A stretch of 64,000 nt of DNA, taken from the NCBI RefSeq assembly GCF_017165765.1, contig NZ_JAFGZD010000013.1, positions 89,219 to 153,218 on the forward strand. Reading direction: 5' to 3'. The stretch comes from Pseudomonas capsici. Lineage in GTDB: Bacteria; Pseudomonadota; Gammaproteobacteria; Pseudomonadales; Pseudomonadaceae. Shown here piece by piece: positions 18,953-27,167 of this stretch (position 1 is its first letter; each line of letters begins with the position of its first letter). The position numbers were made by a program, and so were the translations under genes. The notes beneath the pieces are model-generated. The model worked only from the letters and a program-made list of their open reading frames with translations. It ran no database searches and was not told the origin of the DNA.

Positions 18953-20377
18953 TTAGTGCTGGATCAAATCACGGACATCGATGAAACGACCGTTGACCGC
19001 TGCCGCTGCCGCCATCGCCGGACTGACCAGGTGAGTACGACCACCGGCCCCCTGACGCCCCTCGAAGTTGCGGTTCGAGGTGGAAGCGCAATGTTCGCCG
19101 GAACCCAGGCGATCCGGGTTCATGGCCAGACACATCGAGCAGCCCGGCTCACGCCATTCGAAACCGGCTTCGATGAAGATCTTGTCCAGACCTTCCTTCT
19201 CGGCCTGCTCCTTGATCAGCCCCGAACCCGGAACCACGATGGCCTGCTTGACGGTCGCAGCCACCTTGCGGCCCTTGGCGACATCGGCAGCGGCGCGCAG
19301 GTCTTCGATACGCGAGTTGGTGCAGGAACCGATGAACACACGATCCAGCTGGATATCTGTGATCGGCTGATTGGCCTTGAGGCCCATGTACTTCAAGGCA
19401 CGCTCGATGGAGCCGCGCTTGACCAGATCGGCTTCCTGGGCAGGATCGGGCACGTTCTGATCGACGGCCAGCACCATTTCAGGGGAAGTGCCCCAGCTGA
19501 CCTGCGGTTTGATCTGCGCGGCATCCAGCTCGACCACGGTGTCGAACACCGCATCCGGGTCGGAAACCAGGTCTTTCCAGGCCTCGACAGCCAGGTCCCA
19601 CTCTGCGCCCTTGGGCGAGAACGGACGGCCTTTTACGTATTCGATGGTCTTCTCATCGGTGGCCACCATGCCGACGCGAGCGCCCGCCTCGATGGACATG
19701 TTGCAGATGGTCATGCGGCCTTCGATGGACAGGTCGCGAATCGCGCTGCCGGCGAACTCGATGGCATAACCGTTGCCGCCCGCCGTACCGATCTTGCCGA
19801 TGACCGCCAGCACGATGTCCTTGGCAGTAACGCCAAACGGCAACTGACCTTCGACCGACACCAGCATGTTCTTCATTTTCTTGGCGACCAGACACTGGGT
19901 CGCGAGCACGTGCTCGACCTCGGAAGTGCCGATACCGTGGGCCAGCGCACCGAAAGCACCGTGGGTCGAAGTGTGGGAATCGCCACAGACGACGCTCATG
20001 CCCGGCAAGGTAGCGCCCTGCTCCGGGCCGACCACGTGAACGATGCCCTGACGCGGGTCGTTCATCTTGAACTCGGTAATGCCGTATTCGTCGCAGTTGT
20101 CGTCCAGAGTCTGGACCTGCAAGCGAGAGACCTGATCCTCAATGGCACCGATTCCGCCCTTGCGCTCCGGCGTGGTCGGCACGTTGTGGTCAGGGGTCGC
20201 AATGATGGAGTCGATCCGCCATGGCTTGCGCCCGGCCAGACGCAGGCCCTCAAAGGCCTGGGGCGAGGTCACTTCGTGAATGATATGGCGGTCAATGTAG
20301 ATCAGCGCCGAACCATCGTCGCGCTGTTTGACCAAATGCGAATCCCAGAGCTTGTCGTAGAGCGTTTTGCCGGCCAT
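18953..20377 (-). CDS. leuC: 3-isopropylmalate dehydratase large subunit
   Basis: Aconitase-family subunit that isomerises 2- to 3-isopropylmalate, 474 residues, full length. It begins MAGKTLYDKLWDSHLV. The three iron-sulfur Cys ligands lie in FIGSCTNSR and in EPGCSMCLAMNPD. The substrate-loop segment CGDSHTSTHGAFG is intact. It is first in the leuC-leuD-methyltransferase-leuB-asd run and divergent from a LysR-type regulator. Confidence 0.97.
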   Translation of the reverse strand: MAGKTLYDKLWDSHLVKQRDDGSALIYIDRHIIHEVTSPQAFEGLRLAGRKPWRIDSIIATPDHNVPTTPERKGGIGAIEDQVSRLQVQTLDDNCDEYGITEFKMNDPRQGIVHVVGPEQGATLPGMSVVCGDSHTSTHGAFGALAHGIGTSEVEHVLATQCLVAKKMKNMLVSVEGQLPFGVTAKDIVLAVIGKIGTAGGNGYAIEFAGSAIRDLSIEGRMTICNMSIEAGARVGMVATDEKTIEYVKGRPFSPKGAEWDLAVEAWKDLVSDPDAVFDTVVELDAAQIKPQVSWGTSPEMVLAVDQNVPDPAQEADLVKRGSIERALKYMGLKANQPITDIQLDRVFIGSCTNSRIEDLRAAADVAKGRKVAATVKQAIVVPGSGLIKEQAEKEGLDKIFIEAGFEWREPGCSMCLAMNPDRLGSGEHCASTSNRNFEGRQGAGGRTHLVSPAMAAAAAVNGRFIDVRDLIQH

Positions 20378-20525
20378 CGGACGTACTTCCTCATCAGCTT
20401 CTTTCTATGCCTTGGGCAATCGGACATCGATGACCCCTTGGCTTGTGCGGACAATGCTATGAAATATGCTTAAATAACTCAAATTCATAATTTTTATGCT
20501 TTGGATAACCAACTGGAATCCGACC
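20378..20525. promoter_or_regulatory. Divergent leuC / LysR-type regulator promoter region
   Basis: 148 bases, with an AT-rich core at about 20455-20500. TATGAA (20458-20463) and TTCATA (20484-20489) form a spaced inverted repeat of the sort LysR-type proteins bind. No well-matched sigma-70 promoter could be assigned with confidence. Confidence 0.45.
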
Positions 20526-21395
20526 ATGGATCTCGCCAACCTCAACGCCTTTATCGCCATTGCCGAAACCGGCAGCTTCTCGGGAGCCGGTGAACAGCTG
20601 CATCTGACCCAGCCAGCCATCAGCAAACGCATCGCCGGTCTTGAGCAACAATTGAATGTGCGGCTGTTCGATCGCCTGGGTCGGGAAGTCAGCCTGACCG
20701 AGGCTGGCCGCGCCCTTCTGCCCCGCGCCTACCAGATTCTCAATGTGCTGGATGACACCCGCCGGGCGCTGACCAACCTCACCGGCGAAGTGACCGGCCG
20801 TCTGACTCTGGCCACCAGTCATCACATCGGCCTGCATCGTTTGCCACCGATCCTGCGGGAATACACTCGCGCCTACCCCGAGGTGGCGCTGGACATTCAA
20901 TTCCTGGACTCAGAGGTGGCTTATGAAGAAATTCTCCATGGGCGCGCAGAACTGGCGGTCATTACCCTCGCCCCCGATCCTCACACCCTGGTGCGTGCCG
21001 TACCGGTCTGGGATGACCCTCTGGACTTCGTCGCAGCGCCGGAACACCCGCTGACCAACAGTGGCCCGATGAAACTCGAGGACATCGTGCGCTACCCGGC
21101 CGTATTCCCCGGCGGCAACACCTTTACCCACCACATCGTCAGCGGCCTGTGCGAGGCTCAGGGCCTCAAGCCGAATATCGCCATGAGCACCAACTATATG
21201 GAAACCATCAAAATGATGGTCTCCATCGGTCTGGCCTGGAGCGTACTGCCACGCACCATGCTCGATGAACAGGTGGCACGCATTCCATTGCCAGGCGTAC
21301 AACTCAATCGCCAGCTAGGCTACATCCTGCACACCGAACGGACGCTCTCGAATGCCGCCAAGGCATTCATGGCACTCCTCGATGCACAGGCCTGA
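20526..21395 (+). CDS. LysR-family regulator, probably of the leu genes
   Basis: A 289-residue LysR-type regulator. The N-terminal winged helix (MDLANLNAFIAIAETGSFSG, AGEQLHLTQPAISKRIAGLE) is followed by a periplasmic-binding-like effector domain (about 90-289). The start at 20526 is the conserved family start, and the frame to 20496 is only an upstream extension. Divergence from leuC and conserved neighbourhood suggest it controls isopropylmalate isomerase expression, with a leucine-pathway intermediate as the possible coinducer. That role is inferred. Confidence 0.92.
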   Translation: MDLANLNAFIAIAETGSFSGAGEQLHLTQPAISKRIAGLEQQLNVRLFDRLGREVSLTEAGRALLPRAYQILNVLDDTRRALTNLTGEVTGRLTLATSHHIGLHRLPPILREYTRAYPEVALDIQFLDSEVAYEEILHGRAELAVITLAPDPHTLVRAVPVWDDPLDFVAAPEHPLTNSGPMKLEDIVRYPAVFPGGNTFTHHIVSGLCEAQGLKPNIAMSTNYMETIKMMVSIGLAWSVLPRTMLDEQVARIPLPGVQLNRQLGYILHTERTLSNAAKAFMALLDAQA

Positions 21396-21501
21396 CGACC
21401 GGCCGCTTATTTCCAAGACAGAACATCAGAACCCTGATATACGGGTTACATGATGCAGATCGATCGTTTTACAGGCTTTATTCATAAAGGCTCGTGATCA
21501 C

Positions 21502-23676
21502 ATGTCCATCCCAGTAGATAGCTTCTCCCCGACGCACATCGGTGCGGAACAAACGCTCAAGGAACTGCGCGACCGTCTGGAGATGGCTCTGGGGGCAGCT
21601 CAGATGGGAACCTGGGACTGGCACATTCCCAGCGACATGCTGCATGCATCGGCGCAGGCAGCCCAGTTGCACGGAATGCCGGCACAGCCTTTCCATGACA
21701 CCCTGCATGTCTTTTTCGCCGACGTTCCTGTCGAAGAGCGCAACCGCATGCGCCAGGCTTACAACGCCGCGCTCGACAATAAGGACGACAGCTTCCAGAT
21801 CACTTACCGGCTGCAACTGAAAAATGGCGCGCCCCGCCTGCTCGAAGGCCGCGCCCGCCTGTATCGGGATGAAAACGGCGCTCCTCTGAAACTGTCGGGC
21901 ACCCTGCTGGACATCACCCAACAGCATGCGCGCTCGGCGCTGCTGGCCAGCGAAGAGAAATTCGCCAAGGCGTTTCACTCAAGCCCGGACTCGATCACCA
22001 TCACCGAACTGGAGTCCGGTCATTATGTAGAGGTCAATGACGGATTCTGCCGTCTGACCGGCTTTACCAGCCAGGAAGTCCTGGGGCGTACCGCTCTTGA
22101 AGCAGGTCTCGGGGTCGAGCCGGAACAACTCAGGCAACTGACCGATCAATTGCGCACGACAGGCAAGATCCATCATCTGGAAATGTCCGGACGCCACAAG
22201 AATGGCACGCCGCTCGTTCTGGATATTTCCGCCGAACTCATCACCCTGAATGAAACCGCCTGCCTGCTGGTTACCGCCCGGGACATCAGTGAACTGAAAC
22301 ACGCACAGGCACAGGCACAGCATCTGGCCTATCACGACCCACTGACCAATCTGCCCAACCGGGCCATGCTGATGGAAAGGCTCAGCCAGCAGCTCACCCA
22401 ACTCAAGCAGGACAACCTGCGCGGTGCCCTGCTGTTTCTGGACCTTGACCACTTCAAGAATATCAACGACTCACTGGGCCACCCGATGGGCGACGCCGTG
22501 CTGAGCATCGTCACTGCCCGCCTTGAAGCCAGCGTGCGCCTGGAAGACACCGTTGCGCGCCTGGGCGGCGATGAATTTGTGGTGCTGATCGGCGGCCTTG
22601 AAGGCTCACGGCATGAAGTAGCCACTCAGGTACAGGAACTGGCCGACAACCTGCGCAAGCTGCTGGCAGAACCCATGTTCATTGACCGGCAGCGCCTGCA
22701 GGTAACGCCCAGCATCGGTATTGCCCTGATACCCGATCACGGCTCCAACCCCGCCGATATCCTCAAGCGCGCCGATATTGCGCTGTATCGCGCCAAGGAC
22801 TCGGGGCGCAATGCCGCCCAGCTGTTCCATCGCTCCATGCAGAAAGCCGCCAGCCAGCGGCTGCGCATGGAAAACGACCTGCGCATGTCCCTGACCCGCA
22901 ACGAACTGCATCTGTATTACCAGGCTCAGGTCAACACCCAGAGCGACAGGATCATTGGCGCGGAGGCCTTGCTGCGCTGGCAGCATCCCGATTACGGCCT
23001 GCTAGCACCTACGCAGTTCATTCAGATCCTCGAAGAAAGCGGGATGATTCTGGAAATCGGTGGCTGGGCACTTGAAGAGGCCTGCAAGGTTGGAGGCAAG
23101 TTATTGCAACAAGGCCTGCTCCCGCTGAACGAATTCCTGCTGGGCGTGAATATCAGTCCGCGCCAGTTCCGCCAGACCGACTTTGTCGAGCAAGTGGAAA
23201 GCTGTCTGAAGCGCCATCGCCTGCCACCCACCATGCTCAAGCTGGAAATCACCGAAGGCATTGTCATCCAGAATCTGGACGACACCATCGCCAAGATGCT
23301 GCGTCTGAAAAAGATCGGCGTCAGCTTTGCCATGGATGATTTCGGCACCGGCTATTCGTCCCTGACCTATCTCAAACGCCTGCCGGTAGACGTCCTGAAG
23401 ATCGATCAGTCGTTCGTGCATGAGGCCGCTACCGACGCCAACGATGCCGAGATCGTTCGCGCCATCGTGGGCATGGCCAAGAGTCTCAACCTCAATGTCA
23501 TCGCCGAAGGTGTGGAAACCGTGGAACAACTGGCGTTTCTCGAGCAGTTGGACTGCCACACCTATCAGGGTTATCTGTTCAGCGAGCCTCTGCCCTCTGC
23601 CGAGTTCGAAGCCCTGCTGTGCCTGGAAAAAGGCTTGCCTGAAAACAACGTGCGCCCCCTGCTCGCGCAGGAATAG
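21502..23676 (+). CDS. PAS-PAS-GGDEF-EAL cyclic di-GMP protein
   Basis: A 724-residue protein with no membrane segment. Two PAS domains (about residues 22-135 and 145-255) precede GGDEF (about 265-430) and EAL (about 445-700). The GGDEF site is intact, with RLED five residues upstream as an I-site. The EAL domain shows EALLRW, LEITEG, DDFGTGYSSL, KIDQSFV and AEGVET, so the phosphodiesterase residues also look complete. It could make or break cyclic di-GMP, and the balance cannot be predicted. It stands alone between the LysR gene and the heat-shock gene. Confidence 0.94.
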   Translation: MSIPVDSFSPTHIGAEQTLKELRDRLEMALGAAQMGTWDWHIPSDMLHASAQAAQLHGMPAQPFHDTLHVFFADVPVEERNRMRQAYNAALDNKDDSFQITYRLQLKNGAPRLLEGRARLYRDENGAPLKLSGTLLDITQQHARSALLASEEKFAKAFHSSPDSITITELESGHYVEVNDGFCRLTGFTSQEVLGRTALEAGLGVEPEQLRQLTDQLRTTGKIHHLEMSGRHKNGTPLVLDISAELITLNETACLLVTARDISELKHAQAQAQHLAYHDPLTNLPNRAMLMERLSQQLTQLKQDNLRGALLFLDLDHFKNINDSLGHPMGDAVLSIVTARLEASVRLEDTVARLGGDEFVVLIGGLEGSRHEVATQVQELADNLRKLLAEPMFIDRQRLQVTPSIGIALIPDHGSNPADILKRADIALYRAKDSGRNAAQLFHRSMQKAASQRLRMENDLRMSLTRNELHLYYQAQVNTQSDRIIGAEALLRWQHPDYGLLAPTQFIQILEESGMILEIGGWALEEACKVGGKLLQQGLLPLNEFLLGVNISPRQFRQTDFVEQVESCLKRHRLPPTMLKLEITEGIVIQNLDDTIAKMLRLKKIGVSFAMDDFGTGYSSLTYLKRLPVDVLKIDQSFVHEAATDANDAEIVRAIVGMAKSLNLNVIAEGVETVEQLAFLEQLDCHTYQGYLFSEPLPSAEFEALLCLEKGLPENNVRPLLAQE

Positions 23677-23681
23677 AAAAA

Positions 23682-23707
23682 GGGAAGGCATCCATGGATG
23701 CCTTCCC
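23682..23707 (-). terminator. Intrinsic terminator of the small heat-shock gene
   Basis: A 26-base perfect palindrome (GGGAAGGCATCC and its complement around ATGG's centre). On the minus strand it is followed by TTTTT, 11 bases after the ibpA stop. It lies at the convergent junction with the GGDEF-EAL gene. Confidence 0.85.
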
Positions 23708-23718
23708 CTGATCGGAAA

Positions 23719-24162
23719 TCAATGCTGCAGAACTTTCTGCTGATTGATCGGGATGCGCTTTGGCTTGGCCTCTTCCGGCACCAGCCGGATCAGATCGATA
23801 TTCAGAAGACCGTGGGACAGGCTGGCATTCTTGACTTCGATATGGTCCGCCAGGCGGAAGGACAGCTTGAACTCGCGCCGGGTAATACCCTGATGCAGAT
23901 AGGTAATGCCTTCGACCTCATCACCGCGCTTGCCGGCACTGACGGTCAGCACACCGTTTTCGATCTGCAATTCAAAATCTTCTTCCTGCATGCCGGCCGC
24001 CGCAATCACGATGCGATAGTGATCGTCGGAGTGCTTTTCCACGTTATAGGGTGGATAGCTGCTGGTCGAATCATTCCGGGCCACGGACTCGAACAAGTCA
24101 TTGAAACGGTCGAAGCCCACTGAATGGCGAAAGAGTGGGGCCAAAGAGAATGCAGTTGCCAT
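23719..24162 (-). CDS. ibpA: Small heat-shock protein, Hsp20/IbpA type
   Basis: An ATP-independent holdase chaperone that binds unfolding proteins, 147 residues. The alpha-crystallin domain spans about residues 35-130, with YPPYNVE at its start and the signature IENGVLTVSAGKR. The C-terminal IxI-type tail is RIPINQQ, which mediates oligomer assembly. The upstream region has a heat-shock-type promoter and a structured leader (listed separately), so both transcription and translation may respond to temperature. Confidence 0.95.
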   Translation of the reverse strand: MATAFSLAPLFRHSVGFDRFNDLFESVARNDSTSSYPPYNVEKHSDDHYRIVIAAAGMQEEDFELQIENGVLTVSAGKRGDEVEGITYLHQGITRREFKLSFRLADHIEVKNASLSHGLLNIDLIRLVPEEAKPKRIPINQQKVLQH

Positions 24163-24217
24163 GATGGTTCTCCTTAATCAGTGAGACGGTAGTCATGCGA
24201 TCCGTATCCGGGATCGC
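24163..24217 (-). promoter_or_regulatory. Structured ibpA leader, candidate ROSE-like RNA thermometer
   Basis: On the minus strand the leader has a perfect 7-bp hairpin (GCGATCC/GGATCGC, 24217-24197). A second weaker pairing follows, in which CTCACT can face the ribosome site AAGGAG through mismatches just before the ATG. ibpA genes of other pseudomonads are known to use ROSE-type thermometers. Assignment here is by eye. Confidence 0.5.
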
Positions 24218-24226
24218 TTAACCACC

Positions 24227-24255
24227 AAATTAAGGTCGGCTCTGCAGATTTCAAG
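24227..24255 (-). promoter_or_regulatory. Candidate sigma-32 promoter of ibpA
   Basis: On the minus strand CTTGAAA (24255-24249) matches the heat-shock -35 consensus. After 13 bases CCTTAATTT (24235-24227) partly matches the -10 consensus CCCCATNT. The start codon is 65 bases downstream, leaving room for the leader structure. Confidence 0.5.
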
Positions 24256-24273
24256 AGTCGTTTTTTACAGCGT

Positions 24274-25233
24274 TTACGACCGTTCGTCGGGTGAAAAACC
24301 GATCAAGGCACTGATCCGCTCGCAGTCCGTTTCGCGGCGCAAGGTATCGAACATGACCACGGCCTCGGGGTAACTTTTGGTCAGCAGCACCAGCCATTGC
24401 TTGAGGCGCCCCGGTGCCTGGACCAGGGTCATCTTGGCCAGGCAATCCTTCCAGAAGGTGCGCAGCATGGGCTGCAACTCGGCCCAGGTCATCTCGACGA
24501 CCTCTTCGCCCGCATTCGCTGCCGCGATCTGCCGGGCCAGATCCGGGCGCGCCACCAGCCCGCGACCGATCATGATGTCACGCGCACCACAGATCTCCTT
24601 GCAGCGCCGCCAGTCATCCACAGTCCAGATTTCGCCATTGGCAACCACCGGGACCTTGACCACTTCCTGAATCCTGGCAATCCACTCCCAATGCGCAGGC
24701 GGCTTGTAGCCATCGACCTTGGTCCGGGCATGCACCACGATACGCTCGGCACCGCCATCCACCAGGGCCCGGGCGCAATCCAGAGCGCCGTCGGTATTCT
24801 CGTAGCCCAGACGCATCTTGGCCGTGACCGGAATCCCCTTGGGCACGGCGCGTCGCACATGGCTGACGATGGAATGCAGCAGTTCAGGCTCCCTGAGCAG
24901 AATTGCACCGCCACGGGAGCGGTTGACGGTCTTGGCCGGGCAACCGAAATTCAGGTCCAGTACCGGCGCACCCAACTCACAGGCAAACGCGGCATTTTCT
25001 GCCAGACAGACCGGGTCCGAACCCAGCAATTGCAGATGCAAGGGTACGCCTGCGGCTGTTTTCGCATCGGTATGCAGCTCGGAAGCCAGCTTGTAGAAAT
25101 AGGCGGCAGGCATGACCCGCTCGGTCACCCGGATGAACTCGGTCACGCACCAGTCAACGCCGCCGACACGGGTCAGCACATTGCGCAGGATGTCGTCGAC
25201 CAGCCCCTCCATGGGCGCCAAGGCAATTTGCAT
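24274..25233 (-). CDS. dusC: tRNA-dihydrouridine(16) synthase
   Basis: A flavin-dependent enzyme that reduces uridine 16 in the D-loop of tRNAs, 319 residues. The TIM-barrel motifs of the Dus family are present: MQIALAPMEGLVDD at the start, LNFGCPAKTVNRSRGGA with the catalytic Cys, and VVANGEIW and MIGRGLVARP for FMN phosphate. The DusC branch is favoured by the MEGLVDD start and length. It lies 28 bases after the thioesterase gene on the same strand. Confidence 0.94.
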   Translation of the reverse strand: MQIALAPMEGLVDDILRNVLTRVGGVDWCVTEFIRVTERVMPAAYFYKLASELHTDAKTAAGVPLHLQLLGSDPVCLAENAAFACELGAPVLDLNFGCPAKTVNRSRGGAILLREPELLHSIVSHVRRAVPKGIPVTAKMRLGYENTDGALDCARALVDGGAERIVVHARTKVDGYKPPAHWEWIARIQEVVKVPVVANGEIWTVDDWRRCKEICGARDIMIGRGLVARPDLARQIAAANAGEEVVEMTWAELQPMLRTFWKDCLAKMTLVQAPGRLKQWLVLLTKSYPEAVVMFDTLRRETDCERISALIGFSPDERS

Positions 25234-25261
25234 GGATCACACTCGAAAAAAGTCCGGCAGT

Positions 25262-25720
25262 TTACTGCCCGACGCCGGGATTGGGAATGTCGTCCGACAA
25301 GGCGCAGCCATAACCTTCGATAAATTCGCTCGGCATGCGCTTCGGCTTGCCACTGGACAGTTCGATACAGACAAAAGTGGTCCGGGCGCGCAGCAGGGTC
25401 ACACCGTCCACCGGGCGCTTGAGCTGAAAGCAGCGGGTCATTTTCAGGCGCTTGTCCCAGTCGACAATCCAGGTAGCCAGTTGCAGTTCGTCATCTTCGT
25501 AGGCGCTGGCCAGATAATCGATCTCATGCCGCACCACCGCCATGGCCCGGTCCAGACGCCGATACTCGCTCAGGTCCAGCCCCAGATGCTGGGAATGCCG
25601 CCAGGCGCAGCGCTCCAGCCAGGAGACATACACCGCATTATTGGCGTGCCCCAGACCATCGATATCGTCCGCTGCCACATTGAGGTCGATCACAAAAGGC
25701 GTTGCCCGATCCCAGACCAT
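25262..25720 (-). CDS. Acyl-CoA thioesterase, hotdog (4HBT) family
   Basis: A 152-residue hotdog-fold thioesterase of the YbgC/FcbC type. The segment DIDGLGHANNAVYVSWLE holds the catalytic Asp/Asn loop of this family, with HEIDYLASAYEDDEL in the following strands. It hydrolyses an acyl-CoA of unknown chain length. It is upstream of dusC in the same direction and probably shares a transcript. Confidence 0.9.
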   Translation of the reverse strand: MVWDRATPFVIDLNVAADDIDGLGHANNAVYVSWLERCAWRHSQHLGLDLSEYRRLDRAMAVVRHEIDYLASAYEDDELQLATWIVDWDKRLKMTRCFQLKRPVDGVTLLRARTTFVCIELSSGKPKRMPSEFIEGYGCALSDDIPNPGVGQ

Positions 25721-25768
25721 ATTTGCTCCTGTTGTCGTGAAGAGGACTCATGTCCGCAGGAGGTCAGT

Positions 25769-26308
25769 CTAAACCACCGCCGACTTGGCTGCCCTCAGCA
25801 CACGATCCGACAACTCGCCAGAACCCAGCGCACGAGCCAGCACCAGGCCGCCCACCATCAATGCGAGGTCAGCCAGAACCTTGTCCGCCTCTTCCGGGGT
25901 CGAGGACAGTTGCGCCACCATCAACTCCACATGCTCGGCCAATGAAGCCTGAAAGCCTTCCGGCAGGCGCGGCATATCCCCTGCCGTGGAAGGCAGCGGA
26001 CAAGCCTCCTCAGTGGCATCGCGGTGCCTGCGCGAAAGATAAAACGCTGCCAGCAGGGCGCGCCTTTCATCACAGGGAAGCTGTTCGTCGAGTTGCGCAA
26101 TGAAAGATCTTCGCTGCTTCAGCAACCGCTCGAAGGCCTCGAGCATCAGCGACTCCTTGCTGTCGAAGTGAGCATAGAAACCACCCACCGTCAGCCCCGC
26201 AGCGCTCATGATCTCACTGACACTCGGCTGTTCCGGGCCACGACTGATGAGAGCCGCACTGGCAGCATCGAGAATCCGCTCACGAGTTTGCGCTTTTTTG
26301 TCTGTCAT
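25769..26308 (-). CDS. TetR-family transcriptional regulator
   Basis: A 179-residue repressor-type protein. The N-terminal helix-turn-helix is clear (TRERILDAASAALISRGPEQ, then SEIMSAAGLTVGGFYAHFDSKESL). The C-terminal ligand domain resembles the TetR_C group found with lipid or small-molecule efflux genes. The thioesterase and dusC lie downstream in the same direction, 48 bases away. The target is unknown. Confidence 0.9.
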   Translation of the reverse strand: MTDKKAQTRERILDAASAALISRGPEQPSVSEIMSAAGLTVGGFYAHFDSKESLMLEAFERLLKQRRSFIAQLDEQLPCDERRALLAAFYLSRRHRDATEEACPLPSTAGDMPRLPEGFQASLAEHVELMVAQLSSTPEEADKVLADLALMVGGLVLARALGSGELSDRVLRAAKSAVV

Positions 26309-26443
26309 GCCGACCTCCAGAAATTACGCAGATAATATTATTCGCATAATCCTGAATGACAAGCGCAACGCGGCCCATCTGCACAGACAGAACAATTGAG
26401 CGAGAAAGGAGTTACAGCGAAACGGGCAAAATTAAAAAGGCCC

Positions 26444-26481
26444 AAAAAACAAAAGGGCCATTCAATAATCGAATGACCCTT
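26444..26481 (-). terminator. Intrinsic terminator of the tRNA operon
   Basis: On the minus strand an 11-bp stem with one wobble (AAGGGTCATTC/GAATGGCCCTT), a 7-base loop and then TTTTGTTTTTT, beginning 22 bases after the last tRNA. Confidence 0.88.
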
Positions 26482-26503
26482 GGTCTCGCAGAGCGAGAAA
26501 TCG

Positions 26504-26579
26504 TGGCGTCCCCTAGGGGACTCGAACCCCTGTTACCGCCGTGAAAGGGCGGTGTCCTAGGCCACTAGACGAAGGGGAC
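26504..26579 (-). tRNA. tRNA-Glu (TTC), copy 2 in transcription order
   Basis: A 76-base tRNA with encoded CCA. It begins GTCCCCTTCGTCTAG, has anticodon stem CCGCC/GGCGG with loop CTTTCAC and anticodon TTC, and T-arm GGTTCGAGTCC. The same mature sequence occurs at 26753. Confidence 0.98.
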
Positions 26580-26624
26580 GCAAAACCTTCGAGCAGATTC
26601 GCTATCAGCGAACCCTGGCAAAAT

Positions 26625-26700
26625 TGGTGGAGCTAAGCGGGATCGAACCGCTGACCTCCTGCATGCCATGCAGGCGCTCTCCCAGCTGAGCTATAGCCCC
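26625..26700 (-). tRNA. tRNA-Ala (GGC), copy 2 in transcription order
   Basis: A 76-base tRNA with encoded CCA. It begins GGGGCTATAGCTCAGC, has anticodon loop ATGGCAT (anticodon GGC) and stem CCTGC/GCAGG. It differs from the copy at 26913 by a compensated pair in the anticodon stem. Confidence 0.98.
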
Positions 26701-26752
26701 AGATTTATCGCCTCGCGGCGGAGATCAACCTTGCGGCATCACTCTTTGAAAA

Positions 26753-26828
26753 TGGCGTCCCCTAGGGGACTCGAACCCCTGTTACCGCCGTGAAAGGGCG
26801 GTGTCCTAGGCCACTAGACGAAGGGGAC
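26753..26828 (-). tRNA. tRNA-Glu (TTC), copy 1 in transcription order
   Basis: A 76-base tRNA whose cloverleaf and CCA end are the same as in the copy at 26504. Anticodon TTC. Confidence 0.98.
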
Positions 26829-26912
26829 AAAACCTTCTTCGTACATGACAGGCGCTGGTACCTGTCATCGTACTGCTTCAAGGCAATGTAGCCGACCTTG
26901 AAACTCTTTGTT

Positions 26913-26988
<76 letters not shown>

Positions 26989-27007
26989 ACATCAGTGGAC
27001 GGGGCGC

Positions 27008-27036
27008 ATGTTAAGCGTGAGTCGCTAACCTGTCAA
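27008..27036 (-). promoter_or_regulatory. Sigma-70 promoter of the tRNA operon
   Basis: On the minus strand a perfect -35 TTGACA (27036-27031), a 17-base spacer and TAACAT (27013-27008). A GC-rich stretch GCGCCCC follows at the start site. GC-rich discriminators are typical of stable-RNA promoters under stringent control. The first tRNA begins 19 bases after the -10 element. Confidence 0.8.
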
Positions 27037-27167
27037 ATTTATTTTCAACATTTTTGAAAATTTTTCGTCGACATAACAAACACTTAACGCTTCACCCCCG
27101 TAAAACCGAGGTCGAACCGACCACTGTGCCCCCCTGCCCTGCGAGCGCACAGTGATCCTTCACTGCA

